The position numbers were made by a program, and so were the translations under genes. A stretch of DNA of 64,000 nucleotides, taken from NCBI GenBank assembly GCA_021730945.1, contig JAKFYH010000019.1:123532-187531 (forward strand), in the 5' to 3' direction. The notes under the pieces were generated by a model, which saw only the letters and a program-made list of their open reading frames with translations, was not told where the DNA came from and did no database searches. The DNA is from Acidobacteriota bacterium (GTDB lineage Bacteria > Acidobacteriota > Vicinamibacteria > Vicinamibacterales > UBA2999). Below, piece by piece: positions 52,440 through 60,905 of the stretch. Each line of letters starts with the position of its first letter. Position 1 is the stretch's first letter.

Positions 52440-54505
52440 TCGGCGGCCGCCTGCCCCGCGCCTGGCGGAAGCGCCGGTCTAGCCCCCGACCCGGGAAGCG
52501 GGGCCAGCCCGAGTTCTCTCGCCCGCAGGGCGCGAATCTGGTCCCGCAATGAGGCGGCTTTCTCGAAGTCCAGGTTGGCCGCGGCGCCCCTCATTTGATC
52601 CTCGAGCAAGCCCACATGGGCATCCAGTTCGGCCTGCGTGCCCAAACCCGGTTTCTCCCGCGGGTCGATGAGTGACGAGTAATCGCGGTCGTACACGCTT
52701 GATAAGACGTCGTCGATCGCTTTGACGATACTGGTGGGCGTGATGCCATGGGCCTCGTTATATGCCGACTGCCGGGTCCGCCGGCGCTCGGTTTCGCTGA
52801 TGGCGGCGCGCATCGAGTCCGTGTGACGGTCGGCATACATGATGACCCGGCCGTTCAGATTCCGGGCGGCGCGACCCGAGGTCTGGATCAGGGCGCCGGC
52901 CGACCGAAGGAACCCCTCCTTGTCGGCATCCAGAATCGCGACGAGAGATACCTCGGGCAGGTCCAGCCCTTCGCGCAGCAGGTTGATCCCCACCAGCACG
53001 TCGAACGCCCCGCGGCGCAGGTCGCGCAGAATCTCCACCCGCTCCAGCGTATCGATATCCGAGTGCAGGTAGCGGACCTTGACCCCGAGTTCCTGGTAGT
53101 AGGTGGTCAGATCCTCGGCCATGCGCTTGGTGAGCGTGGTCACGAGCACCCGCTCCTTGCGGCTGGTTCGATCGCGAATCTCGGTGAGCAGGTCGTCGAC
53201 CTGTCCCTTGACCGGCCGCACCTCGACTGGCGGGTCCATCAATCCGGTGGGCCGGATGACCTGCTCCACCACGACGCCGCCGGCCTTCTGCAGCTCGTAG
53301 GGGCCGGGGGTCGCCGACACGTAGACCAGCTGACCGACCCGCTCCTCCCACTCGGCGAAATTGAGCGGCCGATTATCGAGCGCCGAGGGCAGGCGAAAGC
53401 CGTACTCCACCAGCACTTCCTTGCGCGAGCGATCGCCGTGATACATGCCGCGAATCTGCGGCACCGTCTGGTGACTCTCGTCCACCACCACCAGGGCGTC
53501 AGCCGGCAGATAGTCGAGCAGCGTCGGCGGCGGCTGGCCGGCCGACCGCTGGGTCAGGTGGCGCGAATAGTTTTCAATCCCGTGACAGTAGCCGATCTCC
53601 CGGATCATCTCGAGGTCGAACATGGTCCGTTGATGCAAGCGCTGCGCCTCCAGGACCTGGCCCTGGCGCTCGAGGTCGCCGCGCCGCTCTTCGAGTTCGG
53701 CCTTGATGGTCACCACCGCCTCCCGCAATCGCTCGCGGCCGGTGACGAAATGCGACTTCGGGAACACGGTCGTGCGGTCATGGCGCCGAAGCGCCTTGCC
53801 GGTGAGCGGATCGAACGAAGTCAGCTCGTCGATCTCGTCGCCGAACAGCCCGATCCTCAGGGCGAACTCCTCGTACGAGGGGTAGACCTCGATAATGTCG
53901 CCGCGCACCCGGAAAGCGCCACGGGCGAATTCGTGGTCGTTGCGTTCGTACTGGATCTCCACCAGCTTGCGGAGAATCTGATCACGGTCGATCCGCTGGC
54001 CCTTCTCGAGCGGCAGCACCAGGCCGTAGTAGGCATCGGGCGAACCGAGGCCGTAGATGCAGGACACACTGGCGACAATGATCACGTCGCGGCGCTCGAA
54101 GAGCGAGCGCGTGGCCGACAGGCGCATGCGATCGATCTCATCGTTAATCGTCGATTCCTTCTCGATGTAGGTGTCGCTCGACGGCACGTAGGCTTCGGGC
54201 TGGTAGTAGTCGTAATAGCTGACGAAATACTCGACGGCGTTGCCGGGAAAGAAACGGCGGAATTCCTGGTAGAGCTGGGCCGCCAGCGTCTTGTTGTGGG
54301 CCATCACCAGCGCCGGCCGGTTCACGCGGGCAATGACCTGGGCCATGCTATAGGTCTTACCCGACCCGGTCACGCCCAGCAGCACCTGGTGCTTGTCGCC
54401 GCGGTTCAATCCGTCGACCAGCTCAGGTACAGCGCGCACCTGATCGCCGGCGAGTTCGAAGTCCGACGCAAGGACGAAGCGGTCAGAGACGGAAGGCATG
54501 GACAC
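52436..54505 (-). CDS. uvrB: UvrABC excinuclease subunit B
   Basis: DNA-damage verification helicase in nucleotide excision repair. Its 689 residues show Walker [16 protein letters not shown], the beta-hairpin [37 protein letters not shown], helicase motif [18 protein letters not shown] and a C-terminal UVR motif ([20 protein letters not shown]) for UvrA/UvrC contact. The GTG at 54505 and the ATG two codons later (54499) are both possible; TACGAT precedes them. Confidence 0.96.
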   Translation of the reverse strand: MSMPSVSDRFVLASDFELAGDQVRAVPELVDGLNRGDKHQVLLGVTGSGKTYSMAQVIARVNRPALVMAHNKTLAAQLYQEFRRFFPGNAVEYFVSYYDYYQPEAYVPSSDTYIEKESTINDEIDRMRLSATRSLFERRDVIIVASVSCIYGLGSPDAYYGLVLPLEKGQRIDRDQILRKLVEIQYERNDHEFARGAFRVRGDIIEVYPSYEEFALRIGLFGDEIDELTSFDPLTGKALRRHDRTTVFPKSHFVTGRERLREAVVTIKAELEERRGDLERQGQVLEAQRLHQRTMFDLEMIREIGYCHGIENYSRHLTQRSAGQPPPTLLDYLPADALVVVDESHQTVPQIRGMYHGDRSRKEVLVEYGFRLPSALDNRPLNFAEWEERVGQLVYVSATPGPYELQKAGGVVVEQVIRPTGLMDPPVEVRPVKGQVDDLLTEIRDRTSRKERVLVTTLTKRMAEDLTTYYQELGVKVRYLHSDIDTLERVEILRDLRRGAFDVLVGINLLREGLDLPEVSLVAILDADKEGFLRSAGALIQTSGRAARNLNGRVIMYADRHTDSMRAAISETERRRTRQSAYNEAHGITPTSIVKAIDDVLSSVYDRDYSSLIDPREKPGLGTQAELDAHVGLLEDQMRGAAANLDFEKAASLRDQIRALRARELGLAPLPGSGARPALPPGAGQAAAE

Positions 54506-54530
54506 GTGTGCCAGAGCACACCATCGTACC

Positions 54531-55430
54531 CTACTTCTGCGAGGCCTTGAAGGGGGCGAAATAGCCCTTCCTGGCGCGCACGCGAAGGTCGGGCCGCCGC
54601 ACCTTGATCTCGACCTTTCGCCAGGTGCCGTCGGCCGCCGGGTTAGTCGACAAGTAGCCCAGATGGTACTGACCCTGGATCTGAGCGAGCACCCGGTCGT
54701 AGGCCTCGTCCACCGCCTTCATGCTCGACGGGAAGAACGCCTGGCCGCCGGTGGCCTCCGTCAGTTGCATCAAGGTCATCTGCAGGGCCTGCCGCGACGA
54801 CCCGGTGTTCTCGACCAGACCGATCGCGTAGACCGTGACCGACGAGGCCTTCAAGAGCGTCAACGTGTCGCTCAGCCTCAACACCGACCGTGAGTCGGCG
54901 CCGTCGGTATACATGACGAGGATCCGCCGGCCGCTCTCCTGGTGGATGCCGTCGAGGAACGTGCCGAGCGCGTCATAGAGCGCCGTCATGCCCGCGGGCT
55001 TGCGCTGGCGAATCCGCTCGACCAGCCGGGGGAAGTCGCGTTGGGGGTAGCGGGTAATGCGGACTTGCGTATCGAAGTCGACCAGCGTGATGTCCTCGGC
55101 CTCGGGCAGCAGGTTCAGGAACTTGATCGAGGCGCCCTGCGCCAGCCGCAGGTCGTTCTGCATGCTGCCGCTGGCATCAAGCATCAACCCCAGGTGCAGC
55201 GGCGGCGCGGTCTCGCCATCGCCGAAGGCGAAGTAGCTGAGCTCCTGCAACCGGCCGTCCTCGGTCACCTCGAAGTCATCCCGCGTCAGGCCGGCGACCG
55301 GTGTGCCCTTGCGATCGACCGCCACCACCTCGAAGGTGACCAGCTCGACTCCGGTGCGGAAGATCTGCTGCCCCGCCACCGTGGACATTGCGAGAATTGC
55401 CACCAACGCGGCCGTAATTGCCCGTCGCAC
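54531..55430 (-). CDS. Exported VWA-domain protein (acidobacterial VWFA-related type)
   Basis: A 299-residue protein with a signal peptide (about 1-21). A short Ig-like strand set is followed by a VWA domain with a MIDAS motif ([10 protein letters not shown]; Thr in [13 protein letters not shown]; Asp in LVMYTDGAD). Such single-domain secreted VWFA-related proteins are typical of Acidobacteriota (known). Ligand unknown. Start is GTG 55430, 6 bases after TAGCAT on the minus strand. Confidence 0.85.
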   Translation of the reverse strand: MRRAITAALVAILAMSTVAGQQIFRTGVELVTFEVVAVDRKGTPVAGLTRDDFEVTEDGRLQELSYFAFGDGETAPPLHLGLMLDASGSMQNDLRLAQGASIKFLNLLPEAEDITLVDFDTQVRITRYPQRDFPRLVERIRQRKPAGMTALYDALGTFLDGIHQESGRRILVMYTDGADSRSVLRLSDTLTLLKASSVTVYAIGLVENTGSSRQALQMTLMQLTEATGGQAFFPSSMKAVDEAYDRVLAQIQGQYHLGYLSTNPAADGTWRKVEIKVRRPDLRVRARKGYFAPFKASQK

Positions 55431-55436
55431 GCGGTC

Positions 55437-55442
55437 ATGCTA
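55437..55442 (-). promoter_or_regulatory. -10-like box 6 bases before the VWA gene
   Basis: TAGCAT on the minus strand, then 6 bases and GTG 55430. Its -35 area lies over the TATAAT of the divergent DHH gene. Confidence 0.4.
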
Positions 55443-55457
55443 CCCCACTCGCCGGGA

Positions 55458-55463
55458 TATAAT
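55458..55463 (+). promoter_or_regulatory. Perfect TATAAT 9 bases before the DHH gene
   Basis: TATAAT is followed by CCGGGGATC and GTG 55473. The only G-rich stretch is too close to the start for a normal ribosome-binding site. The -35 region (about 55435-55440) overlaps the divergent VWA -10 box. Confidence 0.55.
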
Positions 55464-55472
55464 CCGGGGATC

Positions 55473-56876
55473 GTGCGCTGTCTCGCGGTCTGTCACACGG
55501 AGCTGGTAGTCCGGCTTCTGGGGGCGGTCCTCACTCCCAACGCGGAGCTCGACGTCTTGGTGGAGAGCCGGGCGCTCGCGCGGCATTTCGAGGACTCGGA
55601 TCTCACGGTGCGGGTCGCCGACCCGGCCCGGATCGACAGCTACGTCAAGGCTGGTCTGTCGCCCGCCACGCCGATCTTCGTCGAGGACAACGGCCGCAAG
55701 GGCTTGCGCAAGCTGCTCGAGGCGCTGCGCGGCGCCGGCGGCACGCTGATCTATGTGCTCGGCACCAGCCTCGCCGATGTTCGCCGCGCCGAAGACCTGC
55801 GCGACGACTTTCCCGAAGTCAACACGCTCACCCTCGCCGAGCTGACCGGGCCGCCGCTGATCGCCGAACTGGGCCGGCTCGTGACCCGCCAGCGCGTGCA
55901 GCAGTACCAGCGCTTCATGGCCGACGCCGATCGGGTGCTCATCCTGACGCACAACGATCCCGACCCCGATGCCATGGCCAGCGGCCTGGCCCTGCGCACG
56001 ATCCTGCGGCGCACCAAGCAGACCGCGGTGATCGGCTGCCTGCAGCCGGTGACCCGCCCGGAGAACCTGCGCATGGTGAAGCTGCTCGACTTGAAGATCG
56101 AGACGGTGACACCGGACCAGTTCAAGGAGTTCGACAAGATCGCGCTCGTCGATGTCCAGCCGCACTACTTTCCGGGCCTGCTGCCCCACGTCGACCTGGT
56201 CATCGATCACCACCCTGAGCAGCCCGGTTACAGCGCCATCTTCACCGACATCCGCCCCGACTATGGCTCGACGTGCACGATCCTCACCGAGCACCTGCGC
56301 GCCGTCGACATGGACATCTCGGAGCGGACCGCCACTGCGATGCTCTATGCCATCAAGTCGGACACGCTGTTCTTCAACCGCCACGCCAATCGCGCCGACA
56401 TTGACTCGTTCTCGCACCTCTACCCGCTCGCCGACTCGACCATGATTCGCAAGATGGAGGGATCGGAAATCACCGCCGAGCGGCTCGACTACCTGATCAA
56501 GGGCTGGCAACACGGCCGCATGATGGAACACGTGTTCTGTGCGTTCCTGGGCGAGCCGCCGCGCGACGACTTCATTCCCTACGTCGCGGACTTCTATCTC
56601 CAACTGGAGAACGTTCAGTGGACCGTGATCAGCGGCGTTGTGAATGACACGTTCGTGGTGTCGGTGCGCAACCTGGGCTACTCGCGTAATGCCGGCGATT
56701 TCGTCCGCCGTTGGTTCAACGACATCGGCAGCGCCGGCGGCCATCGCACCATGGCCAAGGCGGTGGTCCCGCTCGAGGCGTTCCAGAAGAAGTTCGGGAC
56801 CTATGAAGGCAGCCGCATCAACCAGCGCATGCTGGACCTGGTGCTGGAATTTCTCCACGAAACACGTGACAAGTAG
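55473..56876 (+). CDS. DHH-family phosphoesterase with N-terminal Rossmann-like domain
   Basis: A 467-residue protein. Residues about 150-467 form a DHH/DHHA1 phosphoesterase of the NrnA/oligoribonuclease or cyclic-dinucleotide type: LTHNDPDPDAMASGLALRT, LVDVQPHYF, VIDHHPEQPG and the C-terminal GGHRTMAKAVVP. About 1-145 resemble a TrkA-N/Rossmann domain and may bind a nucleotide. Possible substrates are nanoRNA, pAp or cyclic dinucleotides; the sequence does not decide. Start GTG 55473 follows a perfect TATAAT; an open frame upstream is antisense to the VWA gene. Confidence 0.85.
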   Translation: MRCLAVCHTELVVRLLGAVLTPNAELDVLVESRALARHFEDSDLTVRVADPARIDSYVKAGLSPATPIFVEDNGRKGLRKLLEALRGAGGTLIYVLGTSLADVRRAEDLRDDFPEVNTLTLAELTGPPLIAELGRLVTRQRVQQYQRFMADADRVLILTHNDPDPDAMASGLALRTILRRTKQTAVIGCLQPVTRPENLRMVKLLDLKIETVTPDQFKEFDKIALVDVQPHYFPGLLPHVDLVIDHHPEQPGYSAIFTDIRPDYGSTCTILTEHLRAVDMDISERTATAMLYAIKSDTLFFNRHANRADIDSFSHLYPLADSTMIRKMEGSEITAERLDYLIKGWQHGRMMEHVFCAFLGEPPRDDFIPYVADFYLQLENVQWTVISGVVNDTFVVSVRNLGYSRNAGDFVRRWFNDIGSAGGHRTMAKAVVPLEAFQKKFGTYEGSRINQRMLDLVLEFLHETRDK

Positions 56877-56887
56877 TGCCAGAAGGC

Positions 56888-56903
56888 CGGCACTTTAGTG
56901 CCG
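56888..56903. terminator. Hairpin between convergent genes
   Basis: CGGCAC/GTGCCG with a TTTA loop lies between the DHH stop (56876) and the convergent PLP gene stop (56908). It may end both transcripts; there is no T-tract. Confidence 0.45.
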
Positions 56904-56907
56904 CTGT

Positions 56908-58074
56908 CTACGGCGCGAGCGCCTGTTCGAGGTCGGCAATCAGGTCCGACGCATCTTCCAGTCCGATCGACATCCTGACCATCCCCTTCGACACCCCTGC
57001 GGCTACCAACTCCTCGTCGGTCAAACCGTACTGCGACGTCAGAATCGGCAGGCTGCAGATGCTCTCGACGCCACCGAGGCTGGCCGCTCGCTTGATGACT
57101 TTCAACCGGTCGAACACGCGGAATGCGCCGTCCTTGCCGTCCTTGACGTCGATGGTGACGACGCCGCCAAAGCCGCTCATCTGGGCCTTGGCGATGGCGT
57201 GGTCGGGGTGCGACTCAAGGCCCGGGTAGTACACGCGCTCCAGCGCCGGGTGGCCCTCGAAATGCCGCGCCACCGCCAGCGCGTTGGCGTTGTGTTGGGC
57301 CACGCGCAGCGGCATGGTCTTCATGCCACGGCCCAACGCAAAGGCCGGCAGCGGGTCCATGATGCCCCCCAGCAGGCGCCGTGCCTTGGACAGCGGGGCG
57401 ATGACACTCTTGGCGCCCGACAGCGCCCCGCCAGTGACATCACTGTGGCCGTTCAGGTACTTCGTCGCACTCTGCATCGCCAGGTCGATGCCCATCGACG
57501 CGACCGGCTGGTTCAACGCGCTGGCGAAGGTGTTGTCAATCACCGACATCACCCCGGCCTTCCTGCACGCGGCCGCCACCTTGCGCACATCCACGCAGCG
57601 AAGCGTCGGGTTGATCGGCGACTCGAACCACACCATCTTCGTCTTCGCACCGAACACCGGCGCGAGGTCCGCCAGCTGCTCGAGGGTCACGAAGCGGCGG
57701 TCGACGCCAAACCTGGCCATCAGGTCTTCGATGATGTGGAACGTACCGCCGTAGATGGCCGCGCTGCACAGGATCTCGTCGCCCGGTTTGAGCAGGGTCA
57801 GTAGCGCAGTGGAAATTGCCGCCATCCCGGAGCTGAAGAGGAGCGCGGCTTCGGCGCCGTCGACCGCCGCGACCTTCTGCTCGACCGCCACCACCGTCGG
57901 GTTCTCGTAGCGGGAGTACAGGTAGCCGTTCAGTTTGCCTTCCTGGTACTTGATGACATCGGCGACCGAGTCAAAGACAAACGTGCTGGTCTCGTAGATC
58001 GGCGTGGTCAGGGAGGGCGTGGCGCCGGTATCAACGCTCTCGCCGGCATGAATCAGATTGGTGGCGGGCTTCAT
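56908..58074 (-). CDS. Cystathionine gamma-synthase / gamma-lyase type PLP enzyme
   Basis: A 388-residue Cys/Met-metabolism PLP enzyme. It has SRYENPTVVAVEQKVAAVDG, LLFSSGMAAISTAL, the cofactor Lys in MQSATKYLNGHSDVTGG and SLGGVESICSLPILTS. The family includes gamma-synthase, gamma-lyase, beta-lyase and methionine gamma-lyase; sequence alone does not decide. ATG 58074 is preceded by TAAGAT with 7 bases between; the extra 25 codons upstream in frame are not supported. Confidence 0.92.
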   Translation of the reverse strand: MKPATNLIHAGESVDTGATPSLTTPIYETSTFVFDSVADVIKYQEGKLNGYLYSRYENPTVVAVEQKVAAVDGAEAALLFSSGMAAISTALLTLLKPGDEILCSAAIYGGTFHIIEDLMARFGVDRRFVTLEQLADLAPVFGAKTKMVWFESPINPTLRCVDVRKVAAACRKAGVMSVIDNTFASALNQPVASMGIDLAMQSATKYLNGHSDVTGGALSGAKSVIAPLSKARRLLGGIMDPLPAFALGRGMKTMPLRVAQHNANALAVARHFEGHPALERVYYPGLESHPDHAIAKAQMSGFGGVVTIDVKDGKDGAFRVFDRLKVIKRAASLGGVESICSLPILTSQYGLTDEELVAAGVSKGMVRMSIGLEDASDLIADLEQALAP

Positions 58075-58081
58075 GCCAAGA

Positions 58082-58087
58082 ATCTTA
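58082..58087 (-). promoter_or_regulatory. -10-like box 7 bases before the PLP gene
   Basis: TAAGAT on the minus strand followed by TCTTGGC and ATG 58074. Same spacing as the boxes at 7126 and 44547. The remaining gap up to 58172 shows two 8-bp direct copies of CCTGTGTN but no riboswitch I could recognise. Confidence 0.5.
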
Positions 58088-58172
58088 GCCACACAGGACC
58101 CGGAGGACACAGGGATTTTCGTGGCCAATGCCGTCCCGGCACCTCCCACCGACAGGCGCGGTGGCGCGATGG

Positions 58173-59597
58173 CTAGTAGTCCGGGTCGCGACTGACTTGC
58201 GTCATGCGGTCGCCTGACGCACCGACCACCGGCTCGATGAACTGGCGGTACGCGTCCTCGAAGCCGCGCTCCATCAGCTCGTCCAAGGTCTGCACGCGGT
58301 CCGATCGCTCGTCGTAGGCGCCGGTCAAGTCGAGCGGCCGCACCGGATTGTGGGTGGGCCGGATGACATATAGCCCCTGAAACCGATGATGCAGGTGCCG
58401 GATGGCATCGCTCAGCACGGCCGTCTCGGCCGAGGCGACCTGCTCGCCGACACGCCCAAACCCGTCGCGACGCGGCGGCCGCAGCTCGTGGGGGCCCGGC
58501 GGCTCCGGGGTGCCGGCGATGATGACGACTTGTTCGGCGCCGGCCGCGGCCGCCTCCTCGATCAGACGCGACAAGCAGGCCGGGCGGTCAATCAACCGGT
58601 GGACTTCGCCGCGCCAATACGAGTCGGGCGCAAACTGCACCAGCTGCGGGTCACTCACCCCCGGCAGACTGAGCGCCGCCGCCAGCACATCGGCGGTGAA
58701 GGCCTGGGTGCCGCTCGTCAGGTCGTGCGCTTCCGCGCGTCGCGACGATACCCCGCCTGGGGGCGGAAACAGGGCCTTGCGGAAGGGATCGCGCACGAGG
58801 CCGAAGACGAGGTCCCGGTGCGCGTCCATGTCGTGGACCACCAGTAACAGTTCACGAAATCCCGGGTGCCCCAGGTTCTCGGCCAACAACTCGGCGTAGC
58901 GCCGGCTCAAGTCCCTGGCGTCCGGCGTCTTGATTGCGGCGCCGCCCTTTAGCAGCCGCCAGACCGTCTCGGTCGCGTGTTGAATGGCCAGGCTGGCATC
59001 GACGGGTGAACCGAGCAGCGCCCAGGCCCGGCCGCCGCTACTTCGCCGATGCAACGGCGCGCGCCACCAGGTCAGCCACGCGCCGGCGGCCAGGGTCACC
59101 AGCGCGGCGCCCGCCAGGAGCGCCGCCAGCCGCGGCACCCACGTCGGCAGCGCTCCCGGCGAGAATGCCGCCGCCAGCATCTCGACGAACGACAGCACGA
59201 ACCGCGCGCCCGCGTCGAGTCCGGACATGCCGAGCACCAGCGCGATCGGGTAGACCAGCAGGCCCACCATGATCACCGCGGCTGGCAGGGCGAGCACGGC
59301 GGCCAGGGCCACTGCCAGCCAGCGCAACAGGCGGAATGGCCAGCGCCAGCGATAGATCTGCCCGATCGCCGGTGAGCGCCAGAAGCCCCCGGTCTCCCAC
59401 AGCAGGCCGCTGCCGTCCACCGCGGTCAGCACCGCGGCCATGGCGCCGATCCCGCGCCCGCCGACAACATCGATCTTGACTCCGGCTTCCTGGAGGGCGC
59501 GCATGGCGCCGGCATGGTAGGCGCCATCGGTGCCCGTGCCTGTGAAGAGGAGCGCGGTGCGGCGTTCTGGAGAATACGAGTCGCGGGGCTCGGTCAC
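58173..59597 (-). CDS. Patatin-like membrane protein lacking the catalytic serine
   Basis: A 474-residue protein. The N-terminus follows the patatin fold: oxyanion glycines in LLFTGTGTDGAYHAGAMRAL (about 16-35) and a nucleophile elbow at residues 46-52 that reads GGRGIGA where patatins have GTSxGA, so Ser is Gly 49. Two hydrophobic blocks (about 91-122 and 155-178) are inserted and anchor it to the membrane; the C-terminal region (about 260-470) has a patatin-like ELLLVVHDMDAHRD. It is likely catalytically dead or rebuilt. It is 12 bases downstream of greA, on the same strand. Confidence 0.75.
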   Translation of the reverse strand: MTEPRDSYSPERRTALLFTGTGTDGAYHAGAMRALQEAGVKIDVVGGRGIGAMAAVLTAVDGSGLLWETGGFWRSPAIGQIYRWRWPFRLLRWLAVALAAVLALPAAVIMVGLLVYPIALVLGMSGLDAGARFVLSFVEMLAAAFSPGALPTWVPRLAALLAGAALVTLAAGAWLTWWRAPLHRRSSGGRAWALLGSPVDASLAIQHATETVWRLLKGGAAIKTPDARDLSRRYAELLAENLGHPGFRELLLVVHDMDAHRDLVFGLVRDPFRKALFPPPGGVSSRRAEAHDLTSGTQAFTADVLAAALSLPGVSDPQLVQFAPDSYWRGEVHRLIDRPACLSRLIEEAAAAGAEQVVIIAGTPEPPGPHELRPPRRDGFGRVGEQVASAETAVLSDAIRHLHHRFQGLYVIRPTHNPVRPLDLTGAYDERSDRVQTLDELMERGFEDAYRQFIEPVVGASGDRMTQVSRDPDY

Positions 59598-59609
59598 GGC
59601 CGTCGACCG

Positions 59610-60071
59610 TTAGTCGTCGTGAATGGTGACGAGCTTGAGGATGTCGAACTTGCGGGTGCCGCTCGGCGTCGAGACCGTAATCGAGTCGCCTTCCTCCTTG
59701 TTGAGGATGGCGCGCCCGATCGGCGATGAGGTGGAGATCAGGCCCTTCTCAGCCTCGGCGTCCTCCGGCATCACGAGCTGGTAGACCAGTTCCTGCACAC
59801 CTTCGCGAATGGTAACGGTCGATCCGAACCCGGCCTTGCCGTGAGGAATGCGATCCATGTTCATGAGCGCAATCTCGCTCATGCGGCGCTTGAGCATGGC
59901 GATGCGGGCATTGACGTACGTCTGGCGCTCCTTCGCGGCTTGGTACTCCGCGTTCTCGCGCAGGTCGCCTAATTCGCGCGCACGCTGGATCTCCTTCGGG
60001 AGTTCCATGTGCAGTTCGCGCTCGAGCGCGTTCAGCTCGTCCTCGAATCGCTTAAGCAGCTTTTCCTTCAT
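59610..60071 (-). CDS. greA: Transcription elongation factor GreA
   Basis: Rescues backtracked RNA polymerase by stimulating transcript cleavage. The 153 residues are a coiled-coil finger (about 1-75, with GDLRENAEYQAAKERQ) and an FKBP-like domain (about 80-153, ISTSSPIGRAILNKEEGDSI). ATG 60071 fits the family; an upstream frame is not real. TACACT lies 14 bases upstream. Confidence 0.95.
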   Translation of the reverse strand: MKEKLLKRFEDELNALERELHMELPKEIQRARELGDLRENAEYQAAKERQTYVNARIAMLKRRMSEIALMNMDRIPHGKAGFGSTVTIREGVQELVYQLVMPEDAEAEKGLISTSSPIGRAILNKEEGDSITVSTPSGTRKFDILKLVTIHDD

Positions 60072-60125
60072 CGCGTAAACACCGGAGTGTAGCACAATTG
60101 CCCAGCGCGCCCGGGCGCCTCTGCC

Positions 60126-60905
60126 ATGACCGCCATCACCAGCCGTCACCACCCGATCGTCAAGCAATTCCGCGCGGCCGCCCGCGGCGACGGCGCCATT
60201 CTGCTCGACGGCTGGCATCTGCTGACCGACGCGGCAGCCGCCGGCCTTGCCGTCCAGACCGTGGCGATCAGCGGCCCCCTCAGTGGTGACGCGCACACCC
60301 TGGTGTCGCGTCTCGGCGTGAACGGCGCGCAGGTGTTCGAGGTGTCGGCGTCGGTGCTCAAGGCGCTCTCACCGGTCGACTCGCCCACCGGCGTGGTGGC
60401 CCTCGCGCAGCCGCCGAGTGTCCCGCCCGAGTCCCTCTTGTCGCCGCCGCCGGCGCTGGTACTGGCCGGCATTGGGATCCAGGATCCCGGCAACGCCGGC
60501 GCCATGATTCGATCGGCTGCGGCCGCCGGGGCCACCGGCGTTCTCGTCGATGAGACGACGGCCGACCCATGGGGATGGAAAGCACTGCGCGCCTCGATGG
60601 GCAGCACCTTTCACATTCCGGTGGTTCGCAGCCGGACGCCGATCGCCGCACTCCAGGACTGGCGCGCGCGCCGGATTACGGTCGTCGCCGCCGTGCCGAG
60701 AGGCGGCACCCCGATCTATGCGCTTGATATGACCCGCCCGCTGGTCGTGCTGATGGGCGGTGAAGGTCCTGGCCTGCCGCCCGATGCCCTCGCGGTGGCT
60801 GACGAGTTCGTCACTATTCCCATGACCGGGGCGATCGAGTCACTCAACGTCGCCGCAGCCGCGGCGGTGTTGCTGTACGAAGCCAGGAGACAGCGCGCGC
60901 GATGA
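60126..60905 (+). CDS. SpoU-family RNA 2'-O-methyltransferase
   Basis: A 259-residue SPOUT methyltransferase with an N-terminal L30e-like substrate-binding domain (about 1-95) and the knotted domain: motif 1 IQDPGNAGAMIRSAAAAG, motif 2 VLMGGEGPGLP and motif 3 ESLNVAAAAAVLLYE. It probably methylates rRNA ribose (TrmH/RlmB group); the site is not decided. Its stop overlaps rarA (ATGA). Confidence 0.9.
   Translation: MTAITSRHHPIVKQFRAAARGDGAILLDGWHLLTDAAAAGLAVQTVAISGPLSGDAHTLVSRLGVNGAQVFEVSASVLKALSPVDSPTGVVALAQPPSVPPESLLSPPPALVLAGIGIQDPGNAGAMIRSAAAAGATGVLVDETTADPWGWKALRASMGSTFHIPVVRSRTPIAALQDWRARRITVVAAVPRGGTPIYALDMTRPLVVLMGGEGPGLPPDALAVADEFVTIPMTGAIESLNVAAAAAVLLYEARRQRAR

Noticed and set aside
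52748..54550. Plus-strand 600-codon open frame antisense to uvrB
   Set aside because: uvrB is unmistakable; the antisense translation lacks domains.
58075..58172. SAM or other riboswitch upstream of the Cys/Met PLP enzyme
   Set aside because: No conserved core was recognised and the -10-like box leaves no transcribed leader.
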